From contig NZ_JAXCLW010000006.1 in the NCBI RefSeq assembly GCF_034044715.1, forward strand, positions 1 to 64,000: a stretch of DNA of 64,000 nucleotides, read 5' to 3'. This document shows positions 1 through 8,855 of the stretch, piece after piece. Each line of letters opens with the position of its first letter. Positions within the stretch are counted from its first letter, which is position 1. This DNA is from Dongia_B soli (lineage in GTDB: Bacteria; Pseudomonadota; Alphaproteobacteria; Dongiales; Dongiaceae). The position numbers and the translations under genes were made by a program. The notes below the pieces were generated by a model. The model did no database searches, was not told the origin of the DNA, and was given only the letters and a program-made list of their open reading frames with translations.

Positions 1-50
1 GTCGCGTTGGTCAATCCCGGAGCCTTGTTCGTGTCTGGATTTTTGGCCAT
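1..50 (-). CDS. 5' end of an unidentified gene, cut by the window edge
   Basis: An ATG on the minus strand at position 50 opens a frame that stays open to the edge and reads MAKNPDTNKAPGLTNA. A purine-rich stretch with AGG lies about four bases upstream of the ATG. Sixteen residues are too few to assign a family, and the reading could be spurious. Confidence 0.4.
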   Translation of the reverse strand, partial: MAKNPDTNKAPGLTNA

Positions 51-164
51 GGTACCTGTCCCTCTCAGGCATGTGTTACATTTGTCGGACGTCTTCCATG
101 CGGGCGGCAGCGACTGCGCCGCCCGGCATGGCACCTGTTCTATCTCCCGGCCAGCCCCTTGCGG

Positions 165-806
165 TCAGCTTGCCCAGTCGGAGCCGCGGATGATACTGCA
201 AAAATTGAGACGGCGATAAGTCGGATCCTTGAGCGCCAGCACATCCGCGTTGACGGTGCCGAAGGTGCTCAAGGGCTTCTTGATGAAGCCGTCCTTGAAG
301 GCCTCGATGATATTTTCCTTAAAATTGTTGCCGCGCGGATGATGCTCGCACACATGATCCCGCTGCTGCTGCGAGAAATCCTGATAGGCAATGCCCATCA
401 CATCCATCTCGACGCCGGCCGTGACCAGGGCGATATTGGCGCTCATATGTTCCGGCACGCCCGGCGTCGTATGCAGGGCGATGGCGGTCCAGACCTCCTG
501 GATTTCCTGTTCGCCGACACCATGGCTCTTCAGGAAGTCGCGGGCGGTATTGGCGCTGTCAACCTCGAAGCGGAACTCGGGGCTGCTATATTTTGCGGTG
601 AGGCCCATGTCGTGGAACATCGCGCCCATGTAAAGCAATTCAGGATCATACTTCAGTTTCTTGCGTTCACCTGTCAGGGCGCCCCATAAAAACACGCGGC
701 GCGAATGGTGATAGAGCAGATCGGATTCGGTATCGCGCACCAATTGGGTGGCGGCACGGGCCAGCGCACTGTCGGGAACGCGAATGCCAGCGATGGTCTC
801 GGTCAT
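165..806 (-). CDS. HD-domain protein (phosphohydrolase / cyanamide-hydratase-like)
   Basis: This 213-aa soluble protein carries an HD metal-binding core: HH at residues 33-34, the HD dyad at H65-D66 in the context MGAMFHDMG, and a later ALHTTPG segment that fits the third histidine position. HD proteins hydrolyse phosphate esters or related small molecules. The size and the HTTPGVPEH-like stretch resemble the group annotated as HD or cyanamide-hydratase-like proteins, but the substrate cannot be told from sequence. The ATG has AGGAGAGA about five bases upstream. It is transcribed away from the next small gene on the same strand, with about 110 bp between them. Confidence 0.85.
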   Translation of the reverse strand: MTETIAGIRVPDSALARAATQLVRDTESDLLYHHSRRVFLWGALTGERKKLKYDPELLYMGAMFHDMGLTAKYSSPEFRFEVDSANTARDFLKSHGVGEQEIQEVWTAIALHTTPGVPEHMSANIALVTAGVEMDVMGIAYQDFSQQQRDHVCEHHPRGNNFKENIIEAFKDGFIKKPLSTFGTVNADVLALKDPTYRRLNFCSIIRGSDWAS

Positions 807-917
807 GTCAGTCTCTCCTTTTTGTCAGTTGTGAATATTGGCTGAAGGCCGGTCACCCAGGCGCGGGGCAGCGCGGTAATCGTTAAGGGGTGTGATCGGT
901 CATCAGTCTTGAGAACG

Positions 918-1118
918 TCAGTTGCAGCGATAGCAGGCGATCGGGTCGCTGGCTGGAAAACTTTCTGCCAGCGCATTGTCGAGTTGATCTTCGCGGTGGC
1001 GCACGGCGTCGCGCTCGACCGGTTCGCGCTGATCGGGCCAGCCGGGCTGGGCAGATGTCCAGAGATCCCGCTCAGACGATCCGGCTTGGGAGGAGGCAAA
1101 ACGAGATGGGTTTTTCAT
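918..1118 (-). CDS. small FPASDP-motif protein
   Basis: This 66-aa hydrophilic protein ends with LDNALAESFPASDPIA and a CYRC tail. The pattern LDxALxxxFPASDP is a recurring signature of small alphaproteobacterial proteins of unknown function, which supports it as a real gene despite its size. The ATG is preceded by GGAGAAAG. The N-terminal half is Ser/Gln/Pro-rich and looks disordered. It sits about 110 bp upstream of the HD-domain gene on the same strand and may be cotranscribed with it. The role is unknown. Confidence 0.65.
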   Translation of the reverse strand: MKNPSRFASSQAGSSERDLWTSAQPGWPDQREPVERDAVRHREDQLDNALAESFPASDPIACYRCN

Positions 1119-1631
1119 CAGCTTTCTCCGTCTCTAGGGATCAGTTTGCGCCGTATTTGCGCCGTGATCCGATGAGCTGATGATCGCGTTTCACCCGGGT
1201 TTCGGCAACGGAACCGCACCACCGCATTCTGCCAATGGCACGCGCTTTTCTGCCGGGACCGCTAAGCCGGAACGAACACCCGAAGCGGATCGCCCGGATA
1301 TCTGCAGAGGCGGTGTAGGATGAAACGCCGAACTGTCGCATTCTTTTCCCTGCGCTTCAATCGCGTTTCTTCGTGAATCCGCTTTTTGCGGACGCCGCCT
1401 TCCGCAGGGCGCGGGTCCTTGCAAACCAATGATTGTTCAGCGCCTGTTGCATCGCCACTCGTCGTTTCGTTGTTGGCGGCCATCTCGCCCAGGCAATGGC
1501 CCGATGGCGGATATCGCAGGGGCAATGTCGCGTGGGCGATGGCGATGTCGCCGACGGACCGTCGCGCGTATCATTGTCGGAAGGGTTGAATCCGTCTATG
1601 CAGATAGGGGGTGACAGCAAGAGAACGGAAG
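1119..1631. other. 513-bp spacer without a convincing gene
   Basis: Short overlapping frames exist on both strands, but none has a recognisable motif, a good ribosome site or normal codon use. The spacer separates the leftward small gene from the rightward GlxA-type regulator and so should hold both promoters. I saw no REP palindrome here. Confidence 0.5.
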
Positions 1632-2597
1632 ATGCCGCGCAAACAGGTTGCCATCATCATTCATGAAGGCGTGCAGGCGCTGGATGTCGCAGGGCCGGTC
1701 GATGTCTTTGCCGAGGCCAACAACTTCCTGCCCCAGCCGGATCATTACGAGACGCTGCTGCTGGCCAAGGATGAAAAGCCGATCCGGGCGTCCAACGGCA
1801 TGCGCATGGCGGCGGATCGCGGCTTTGACGAGGCGCAACAAAATTACGACGTGCTGCTTGCCGCCGGCGGTCCGGCTTTGCCGGGCGCAGCGCGCGATGA
1901 CGTGCTTTGCGACTGGCTGGCCGGGGCGGCGCCGCAATGCAGCCTCTATGGGTCCATCTGCACCGGCGCATTCTTGTTCGGTCATGCCGGATTGCTGGAC
2001 GGCCACAATGTCACCACCCATTGGCAGAATGCCGCGCGCCTGGCCGAAAGCTTCCCCGAGGCCAAGGTGGATTACGACCGCATCTATCTGCGCGACGGCC
2101 GCCTCGTCACCTCGGCCGGGGTGACGGCGGGGATCGACCTGGCGCTCGCTTTGGTGGCCGAGGATCATGGTCCCCAGGTGTCGCTGAAAGTGGCGAAGCG
2201 CCTTGTCGTCGTGGCACAGCGCCAGGGCGGGCAATCGCAGTTCAGCCCCTTCCTCACGGCGCCGGCCAAGGACGGCTCGCCCATCGCCCGGGTGCAGGCC
2301 CATGTAATGGAACATATCGCCGATGCCTTCCCGGTCGAGAAGCTGGCCGAAATCGCCGGCATGAGCCCGCGCAATTTCGCCCGGCAATTCGTCGAGGAGA
2401 CGGGCGTCACGCCGCATGAATTCATCGAACGCGCCAGGGTCGATGTGGCGCGCAATTTGCTGGAAGGCAGCGATCTTGCCTTGAAGGCGGTCGCCTATCA
2501 CAGCGGCTTCAGCAATCCCGACCGCATGCGCATCGTCTTTGCCAAACGCCTCGGGGTCTCGCCGGCGCAGTATCGCGCCAGTTTCCAGCGGGAATGA
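1632..2597 (+). CDS. GlxA-family transcriptional regulator (DJ-1/PfpI plus AraC HTH)
   Basis: The 321-aa protein has an N-terminal DJ-1/PfpI-like amidotransferase fold (about residues 5-170), including the GSICTGAFLFGHAGLLDG segment with the nucleophile-elbow Cys, and a C-terminal AraC-type double helix-turn-helix (about 215-318: VEKLAEIAGMSPRNFARQF, then VAYHSGFSNPDRMRIVFAKRLGVSP). Such proteins are cytoplasmic DNA-binding activators. The target is unknown; the gene stands alone, 70 bp before a CDF-like membrane protein. An in-frame GTG at 1611 would add seven residues; the ATG at 1632 is preferred because the family usually starts directly with the PfpI strand. Confidence 0.9.
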   Translation: MPRKQVAIIIHEGVQALDVAGPVDVFAEANNFLPQPDHYETLLLAKDEKPIRASNGMRMAADRGFDEAQQNYDVLLAAGGPALPGAARDDVLCDWLAGAAPQCSLYGSICTGAFLFGHAGLLDGHNVTTHWQNAARLAESFPEAKVDYDRIYLRDGRLVTSAGVTAGIDLALALVAEDHGPQVSLKVAKRLVVVAQRQGGQSQFSPFLTAPAKDGSPIARVQAHVMEHIADAFPVEKLAEIAGMSPRNFARQFVEETGVTPHEFIERARVDVARNLLEGSDLALKAVAYHSGFSNPDRMRIVFAKRLGVSPAQYRASFQRE

Positions 2598-2668
2598 TAT
2601 CTGTTTCCCTTCCGCTCCCTATAGTACTGTATCCGTGATTAAATCGCGGATGCGTTGGGTGCGGTAAC

Positions 2669-3274
2669 TTGGATATTTCCGATGCGGATATAGGCAGCGC
2701 AGCCCTGCGGCGGGCGGTGGCGATCGTCATGCTCGCCAACCTCGCTTATTTCGGCGTGGAGTTTGCCGTCGCGCTCGCCATCGGATCGGTCTCGCTGTTC
2801 GCGGATTCAGTCGATTTCCTGGAAGATGCCGCGGTCAATTTATTGATCCTGATGGCGCTCGGCTGGTCCTTGCGGTCGCGCGCCCGGCTCGGCATGGCCT
2901 TGGCGATGATCTTGCTTGTGCCGGCAATCGCAACGATCTGGACCGCCTGGCAAAAGTTCATGGCACCGGTTGCGCCGGAGCCGGTTGCGCTGTCCTTGAC
3001 CGGCCTGGGGGCTCTCCTTGTCAATTCCGGTTGCGCCCTCCTGCTTGCCCGGTTCCGTCACCACGGCGGAAGCCTGACCAAGGCGGCTTTCCTGTCGGCC
3101 CGCAACGACGCGATCGCGAATGTGGCGATCGTCGGCGCGGGATTGGTGACCGGCTTCCTGTGGCGCTCGGCCTGGCCCGATCTGATCGTGGGGCTGGGCA
3201 TCGCCGCCATGAACGCCGATGCGGCGCGCGATGTGTGGAAAGCGGCCCGGGAAGAGCAGCGCGCGGCAGCGTGA
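2669..3274 (+). CDS. cation diffusion facilitator-like membrane protein, short form
   Basis: The 201-aa protein is almost wholly hydrophobic, with about five to six membrane segments. The block GVEFAVALAIGSVSLFADSVDFLEDAAVNLLI has the layout of the CDF/CzcD transmembrane helix with its acidic metal-site residues. The usual C-terminal cytoplasmic domain is absent, as in the short cation-transporter group of proteobacteria. It would sit in the inner membrane and export a divalent metal ion or act as a metal sensor. The start is a TTG at 2669; no better ATG lies upstream. It is followed at once by a REP array, so it probably ends its transcription unit. Confidence 0.75.
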   Translation: MDISDADIGSAALRRAVAIVMLANLAYFGVEFAVALAIGSVSLFADSVDFLEDAAVNLLILMALGWSLRSRARLGMALAMILLVPAIATIWTAWQKFMAPVAPEPVALSLTGLGALLVNSGCALLLARFRHHGGSLTKAAFLSARNDAIANVAIVGAGLVTGFLWRSAWPDLIVGLGIAAMNADAARDVWKAAREEQRAAA

Positions 3275-4319
3275 TAGTGGCGGCCGGGCGGTTTTTCAGC
3301 TTTATCGGGCATCAAGCGGCCTCAACGATGGACCCTCGGATCAAGTCCGAGGGTGACAAGCGGATTTGCTGCCAGCGTTATGCGATAATCGGCCCAGCAA
3401 GGGTGACGATCCCAGGCAGGATCTCGGTGCCATTGCCGCTTGTCATCAATGTTCGTTGCACACCGGTTGCCACAAGCAAGATTGTCACCCTCGGGCTTGA
3501 CCCGAGGGTCCACCGGCGCGGCTGATGAATATTGCCGGGCTTTTACCGGATCGGTCGCATCTATCCGACGTTCTCTCCGGCCTCGACCATGGACCCTCGG
3601 ATCAAGTCCGAGGGTGACAAGCGGGTTTGTTGCTCGCGTTATGCGATGCTCAACCCCAGCAAGCTTGACGATCCGTGCAGGGATGGCGGTGCTATTGCTG
3701 CTTGTCATCGATGTTCGTCGCACATCGGTTGCCACAAGCAAGATCGTCACCCTCGGGCTTGACCCGAGGGTCCATCGGCGCGGCTGATGAACATTGCCGG
3801 GCTTCTACCGGATCGGTCGCACCTATCGGGGGTTCTGTCCGGCCTCGACTATGGACCCTTGGATCAAATCCGAGGGTGACAAGCGAGTTTGCCGCCAGCG
3901 TTATGCGATGCTCAACCCCAGCAAGCTTGACGATCCGTGCAGGATGTCGGTGCCATTGCCGCTTGTCATCAATATTCGTTGCATACCGGTTGCCACAAGC
4001 AAGGTTGTCACCCTCGGGCTTGACCCGAGGGTCCATCGGCGCGGCTGATGAATATTGCCGGGCTTCTACCGGATCGGTCGCATCTATCCGACGTTCTGTC
4101 CGGCCTCGACCATGGACCCTCGGATCAAGTCCGAGGGTGACAAGCGAGTTTGTTGCCTGCGTCGTGAATGATTAGCCCCAGCAAGGTTGACGATCCCGGG
4201 GGCCTCGACCATGGACCCTCGGACCTAGTCCGGGTGTGACAAGCGAGTTTGCGATCGACGTCGTGCGATGACCATTGGCAGCAAAGCAAACGACGTTGTT
4301 GTTGGCGGCGTGATCCCCC
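3275..4319. repeat. REP palindrome array with a 261-bp tandem superunit
   Basis: Eight palindromes of the window's REP family lie at about 3326-3358, 3483-3514, 3588-3620, 3745-3777, 3850-3882, 4006-4038, 4110-4142 and a decayed one at 4209-4240. Orientation alternates. The whole pair plus its unique spacer (ending in GGTTGCCACAAGCAAG before the palindrome) recurs with periods of 262 and 261 bp, about three copies, so this is a segmental tandem amplification and not independent insertion. There is no credible gene; frames through it only translate the palindromes. It lies between the end of the CDF-like gene and the end of the convergent LysR gene. Confidence 0.9.
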
Positions 4320-5237
4320 TCATGCCTGTTCGGCATAGGCGGCGAGATTGCGTTGCAGGACGGCGAGCATGTCATCGCGCAAGGGATCGCGGGAGCCGCG
4401 GGGCCAGGCGGCGGCGAGGGGGAGTTTGTTCATGGCAAGGGCGCCGCTGGCTTTGAGCGGGATATAGCGGACACCCTTGGTCGCCATGCGCGCGGTCCAG
4501 CGCGGCACGATGGCGACGCCGAGTTCGGCCGCCACCAGATTGACGATGGTCTGCTTCTCCTCGGCGACCTGGGCGATCTGCGCCTGCAGCCCGGCTTCGG
4601 TGAAGAGCTTGATGGTGAGATCGTGGCTATGGGGGCGCGAGCGGCGCTCCGGCACGATCAGCGGCTCCTCGGCGAGATCCTGGATCGAAAGTTTCTCGCG
4701 CCGCGCCAGGCGATGGCTCTTGGGCACGGCAACGACGGCGCTTTCATAGAAGAGGAAGAAGAAATCCAGCGCCGCGTCCGGATGTTCCGGCGGCCGCACG
4801 AAAGCGAGATCGAGCCGGCCGGAGAGCAGGCGCGGCAGCAGGCGGATGCTCTTGTCTTCCAACAACTGCACGGCGATCTCCGGATGGGCTTCGCGAAAAT
4901 CATGCAACAGCAAAGGCAGCAGCCCGGCGGCGGCGCTGTCGATGGCGCCGACCCGCAGGCTGCTCGCCTGGCTGCGGCTGTGCGCCCGGAACCGTGCCGC
5001 CAGGGTATCGGCCTGATCGAGCAGCCCGCGGGCCTCGTCACGCAAGGCGGCACCATCCTCGGTCAAAGCGACATTGCGGGTGGTGCGGGCGAGCAGGCGG
5101 GTGCCGAGATCTTCCTCCAGCAGCCGGATATGGCGGCCGAGCGCCGAGGGCAGCATGCCGAGACGCTGCGCCGCGCGGCCGAAATGCAGTTCCTCCGCCA
5201 CCGCCAGGAAGCAGCGGAGCTGGTGCAAATCCATCAA
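4320..5237 (-). CDS. LysR-family transcriptional regulator
   Basis: The 305-aa protein begins MMDLHQLRCFLAVAEELHFGRAAQRLGMLPSALGRHIRLLEEDLG, a typical LysR winged helix-turn-helix (residues 2-60), followed by a periplasmic-binding-fold effector domain (about 90-295). It is divergent from the MFS carrier and dehydrogenase at 5424-7889 across a 186-bp spacer that contains a TTATA-N11-TATAA dyad, the expected layout for a LysR activator that responds to the substrate of the neighbouring pathway. From those neighbours the effector may be tartrate, malate or a related hydroxy-diacid (inference). Confidence 0.92.
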   Translation of the reverse strand: MMDLHQLRCFLAVAEELHFGRAAQRLGMLPSALGRHIRLLEEDLGTRLLARTTRNVALTEDGAALRDEARGLLDQADTLAARFRAHSRSQASSLRVGAIDSAAAGLLPLLLHDFREAHPEIAVQLLEDKSIRLLPRLLSGRLDLAFVRPPEHPDAALDFFFLFYESAVVAVPKSHRLARREKLSIQDLAEEPLIVPERRSRPHSHDLTIKLFTEAGLQAQIAQVAEEKQTIVNLVAAELGVAIVPRWTARMATKGVRYIPLKASGALAMNKLPLAAAWPRGSRDPLRDDMLAVLQRNLAAYAEQA

Positions 5238-5291
5238 ACGATCCTTCCGGCTGGTTTAGTTTTGCGTGCAAGGTTTCGAGAGAGGCGGAGA

Positions 5292-5312
5292 TTATATCAT
5301 TTTTTTGTATAA
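5292..5312. promoter_or_regulatory. candidate LysR-type operator (T-N11-A)
   Basis: TTATA, eleven bases, then TATAA form perfect 5-bp arms between the divergent LysR and MFS genes. This fits the T-N11-A dyad typical of LysR binding sites. The assignment is by pattern and position only. Confidence 0.5.
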
Positions 5313-5423
5313 ACCCATGCCAATTGAGGTGACGGTGTTTTCCGCCCTAGCTTTCCCATCCGTCCTCAGCAGGGGCGCGGCAGCAGAAGAATTGCGATCG
5401 TCATAACAAGCCGGGGAGGCAGC

Positions 5424-6785
5424 GTGTCCAAGTCGCCGACATCCAATTCAGTGCGGGCCGAAGCCTTGGACGCCGATCCCTTGCAGAAGCGGGTCCTGCG
5501 CAAGATCACCTGGCGCATCGTGCCCTTCGTGATGCTGCTTTACTTCATCGCCTTCATCGACCGGGTGAATATCGGCTTTGCCTCGCTGACGATGAACCAG
5601 GATCTCGGCTTCTCGCCCTCGGTCTTCGGTTTCGGCGCCGGCATCTTCTTTTTCGGCTATTTCCTGTTCGAGGTGCCGTCCAACCTGATTCTGCACAAGA
5701 TCGGCGCGCGTATCTGGATCGCCCGGGTGATGATCACCTGGGGCCTGATTTCCGGCGCCATGGCCTTCGTCCAGGGCACCACCAGTTTCTATGTGCTGCG
5801 CTTCCTGCTGGGTGCGGCGGAAGCCGGCTTCTTTCCCGGCATCATCCTTTATCTCAGCTATTGGTTCCCGGCGCGGCGGCGCGCGGCGGTGACGGCGATC
5901 TTCATGGCGGCGGCGCCGCTCTCGACCGCTTTAGGCTCGCCGGTTTCCGGCGCGCTGCTGCAGATGCATGGCCTGCTCGGTTTTACCGGTTGGCAATGGC
6001 TGTTCCTGATCGAAGCCGTGCCGGCGATCCTGCTGGGTTTCGTCGTCCTCATCATTCTCACCGACCGGCCGGAAAAGGCGATGTGGCTGAAGGATGACGA
6101 ACGCAACTGGCTGGTTGCCGCCATGGAGGCCGAGCAGAAGGCCAAGGGTGCGCAGGCAAGCCACAATGTCTGGCGCGGCCTTGCCGATATCCGCGTGCTG
6201 GCGCTGTCGCTGGTTTATTTCGGCACCTCGGCCGGGCTCTACACTTTGGGCATCTGGGCGCCGCAGATCATCAAGCAATTCGGCCTGTCCGCGCTCAGCA
6301 TCGGCTTCGTCAACGCCATTCCCGCCGTCATCGCGGTGGTGGCCATGGTGTTGTGGTCGCGCCATTCCGACCGCACCGGCGAGCGCACCTGGCATGTGGT
6401 CGGCGCCTGCCTGTTGGCGGCGGTCGGGCTGGTTTTCGCCGGATCGGCGGGCGGCGTGATCGCGGTGGTGGCCGCATTGACCTTGGTCAATATCGGCATC
6501 AGCTGCTCGAAGCCGCCGCTCTGGAGCATGCCGACGATGTTTCTGTCCGGTCCGGCGGCGGCGGCGGGCATCGCCACCATCAATTCAATCGGCAATCTCG
6601 GCGGCTTCGTCGGGCCGTCGATGATCGGCTGGATCAAGCAGGTGACGGGCAGTTTCCTCGGCGGGCTCTATTTCGTCGCCGGCTTGCTGATATTGTCGGC
6701 GGCACTGACCCTGATCCTCGCCAAGGCAGGCCGCAAGAACGGTACGGCGCGGACGGCCATGCACCACCAAGCTGCTCAACATTGA
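5424..6785 (+). CDS. MFS transporter, anion:cation symporter (ACS) family
   Basis: This 453-aa inner-membrane carrier has about twelve transmembrane helices, a cytoplasmic N-terminus and the ACS-family motifs RIVPFVMLLYFIAFIDRVNIG and GRxxEAGFFPGI-like LLGAAEAGFFPGIILYLSYWFP. The family imports organic anions such as tartrate, phthalate, 4-hydroxyphenylacetate or hexuronates by proton symport. The start is a GTG at 5424 with GGGGAGG five bases upstream. It lies 30 bp before the tartrate/malate-type dehydrogenase gene, so a hydroxy-diacid is the most likely substrate (inference from context). Confidence 0.9.
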   Translation: MSKSPTSNSVRAEALDADPLQKRVLRKITWRIVPFVMLLYFIAFIDRVNIGFASLTMNQDLGFSPSVFGFGAGIFFFGYFLFEVPSNLILHKIGARIWIARVMITWGLISGAMAFVQGTTSFYVLRFLLGAAEAGFFPGIILYLSYWFPARRRAAVTAIFMAAAPLSTALGSPVSGALLQMHGLLGFTGWQWLFLIEAVPAILLGFVVLIILTDRPEKAMWLKDDERNWLVAAMEAEQKAKGAQASHNVWRGLADIRVLALSLVYFGTSAGLYTLGIWAPQIIKQFGLSALSIGFVNAIPAVIAVVAMVLWSRHSDRTGERTWHVVGACLLAAVGLVFAGSAGGVIAVVAALTLVNIGISCSKPPLWSMPTMFLSGPAAAAGIATINSIGNLGGFVGPSMIGWIKQVTGSFLGGLYFVAGLLILSAALTLILAKAGRKNGTARTAMHHQAAQH

Positions 6786-6815
6786 TCAAAATCATCGCGT
6801 AACGGAGACCATCAG

Positions 6816-7889
6816 ATGCGTGAATATGCGATCGCCACAATCCCGGCGGACGGTATCGGCCCTGAGGTCATCGCCGCCGGTACGCAGGTGCTGGAAAGCC
6901 TGCAGAAGCGGCTGAGCGATGTGAAATTCCATTTCAAGAATTTCGATTGGGGCTCGGATTACTACAAGAAGCACGGCGTGATGATGCCGGCCGACGGGCT
7001 CGCCACGCTGAAAAAATTCGACGCCATCTATTTCGGCGCGGTGGGCGCCCCGGATGTGCCGGATCACGTGACGCTCTGGGGCCTGCGCCTGCCGATCTGC
7101 CAGGGCTTCGATCAATATGCCAATGTGCGGCCGACCAAGATCCTGCCCGGCATCACCTCGCCCTTGCGCAATGTCGGCCCGGGCGATCTCGACTGGGTGA
7201 TCGTGCGGGAGAATTCCGAGGGCGAATATTCCGGCCATGGCGGCCGCGCCCATCGCGGCATGCCGGAGGAAGTCGGCACCGAGGTCGCGATCTTCACCCG
7301 GATCGGCGTCACGCGGATCATGCGCTATGCCTTCAGGCTGGCACAGTCGCGGCCGCGCAGGCTGCTGACCGTCGTCACCAAGTCCAATGCGCAGCGCTAT
7401 GGCATGGTGATGTGGGATGAAATCGCCGCCGAGGTGGCGGTGGAATTCCCCGATGTCACCTGGGACAAGATGCTGGTCGATGCGATGACGGTGCGCATGA
7501 CACTGAAGCCGCAGAGCCTCGACACCATCGTCGCCACCAACCTGCATGCCGATATTCTGTCCGATCTCGCCGGCGCGCTGGCCGGCAGCCTCGGTGTCGC
7601 GCCGACCGCCAATATCGATCCGGAACGCCGCTTCCCCTCGATGTTCGAGCCGATTCACGGCTCCGCCTTCGACATTACCGGCAAGGGCATCGCCAATCCC
7701 GTCGCCACCTTCTGGACGGCGGCGCAGATGCTCGATCATCTCGGCGAGGCGGAAGCCGCGGCGCGGTTGATGCGGGCGGTCGAGCGCGTGACGGGTGCCG
7801 GCATCCTGACCCCCGATGTCGGTGGCAAAGCAACCACCAAGGAAGTCACCGCCGCGGTGATCGACGCCATCCACAGCTCGAATATCTGA
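6816..7889 (+). CDS. ttuC: tartrate dehydrogenase / D-malate dehydrogenase family enzyme
   Basis: The 357-aa protein belongs to the isocitrate/isopropylmalate dehydrogenase superfamily: ATIPADGIGPEV at the N-terminus, the substrate-phosphate-site region VIVRENSEGEYSG, KSNAQRYGMVMWDE, and the Mg-binding VDAMTVRMTLKPQSLDTIVATNLHADILSDL block. Length and the RENSEGEYSGHGGRAH context match the NAD-dependent tartrate dehydrogenase/decarboxylase and D-malate dehydrogenase group, giving oxaloglycolate or pyruvate. It is cytoplasmic and probably cotranscribed with the MFS carrier 30 bp upstream. Sequence alone does not separate tartrate from D-malate preference, so the symbol is tentative. Confidence 0.85.
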   Translation: MREYAIATIPADGIGPEVIAAGTQVLESLQKRLSDVKFHFKNFDWGSDYYKKHGVMMPADGLATLKKFDAIYFGAVGAPDVPDHVTLWGLRLPICQGFDQYANVRPTKILPGITSPLRNVGPGDLDWVIVRENSEGEYSGHGGRAHRGMPEEVGTEVAIFTRIGVTRIMRYAFRLAQSRPRRLLTVVTKSNAQRYGMVMWDEIAAEVAVEFPDVTWDKMLVDAMTVRMTLKPQSLDTIVATNLHADILSDLAGALAGSLGVAPTANIDPERRFPSMFEPIHGSAFDITGKGIANPVATFWTAAQMLDHLGEAEAAARLMRAVERVTGAGILTPDVGGKATTKEVTAAVIDAIHSSNI

Positions 7890-7902
7890 CACGGATATCG
7901 AC

Positions 7903-7924
7903 GGCCACGGCGCGTGCCGTGGCC
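7903..7924 (+). terminator. stem-loop after the MFS-dehydrogenase operon
   Basis: A perfect 9-bp GC-rich stem (GGCCACGGC pairing with GCCGTGGCC, four-base loop) starts 13 bp after the dehydrogenase stop. There is no U-run behind it, so it is a terminator-like or mRNA-stabilising hairpin and not a clear rho-independent terminator. Confidence 0.5.
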
Positions 7925-7993
7925 GCTCACCCCGGCGGTGGCATTCCACCGCCACGCTTTCCGCCTTCGCACTGGTGCTGCCCTCCGGTGCGA

Positions 7994-8036
7994 CCTCATC
8001 CCGGCGCCGTTTCCCCCAAGCTGCGCCGGGATGAGG
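7994..8036. repeat. 14-bp perfect inverted repeat, different class from the REP family
   Basis: CCTCATCCCGGCGC and its exact complement are separated by 15 bases. The arms have no similarity to the ACCCTCGG palindromes beside it. A second 8-bp hairpin (GGCGGTGG / CCACCGCC) lies just before it. Confidence 0.7.
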
Positions 8037-8087
8037 TGGGGAGGGGCTTCATGATGATCATCGCGGGATGTCGATGCCACGCTCGCT

Positions 8088-8700
8088 TGTCACCCTCGGA
8101 CTTGATCCGAGGGTCCATCGGAGCGACTGACGAAACGTTGCCTCATTGCACATCGTACTCGGCCTCTGCCATGGACCCTCGGATCAAGTCCGAGGGTGAC
8201 AACCTTGTTTGGTGCGGCATGGTGCGATGGCCATCCAGGAGTTGATGACAACCCTGTTTGGCTTTGACGTGGTGCGATGCTTGACGTCCGGCTGTTATAG
8301 ATCGCGCTCAATGACGCACAACGCCAGCCATCCCCCGCTTGTCACCCTCGGACTTGATCCGAGGGTCCATCGCAGCGACTGACGAGACGTCGCCTCGTTG
8401 CACCGGCCCTTCGCCCGCATCTGACATCGTACCTGGCCGCTGCCATGGACCCTCGGGTCAAGCCCGAGGGTGACAACCTTATTTGGTGTGGCATGGTGCG
8501 ATGGCCATCCAGCAGATTGATGACAACCCTGTTTGGTGCGGCGTGGGGCGATGACTATCCAGCAGATTGATGAAAACGCTGTTTGGCTTTGACGTGGTGC
8601 GATGCTGTTGTCGCGCGTCGTAATCGCGGTGTTGCCAGTCATCGCAGTGGGTGGAGGCAAGTCCGCTTGTCAGCCTCGGACTTGATCCGAGGGTCCATGG
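8088..8700. repeat. REP palindrome cluster before pyruvate kinase
   Basis: Five palindromes lie at about 8088-8120, 8170-8202, 8339-8371, 8443-8477 and 8668-8700, again in alternating orientation. Between them a spacer containing CCATCCAG...GATTGATGA..CCTGTTTGG occurs three times in diverged form (about 8225, 8500 and 8556). No gene is supported; the open frame that runs from here into pyruvate kinase is an artefact of the missing stop codons. Confidence 0.85.
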
Positions 8701-8855
8701 GCGCGGCTGGTGACCGTGGCTTCATGACGCGAAACTGTCATGGCGTCGTTATGCAACGGGGCATGACAGGGTTGTCATCTTCGGCGATAGTGGGCCGCGT
8801 TCGTCGTTACTGGATTACAGGGAGCCGCCGCGGCCCATGCGGCGGCAGGAAGAAA

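Noticed and set aside
3440..4175. Overlapping frames giving peptides such as VTLGLDPRVH and MDPRIKSEGD
   Set aside because: They are translations of REP palindromes and recur in every array on both strands.
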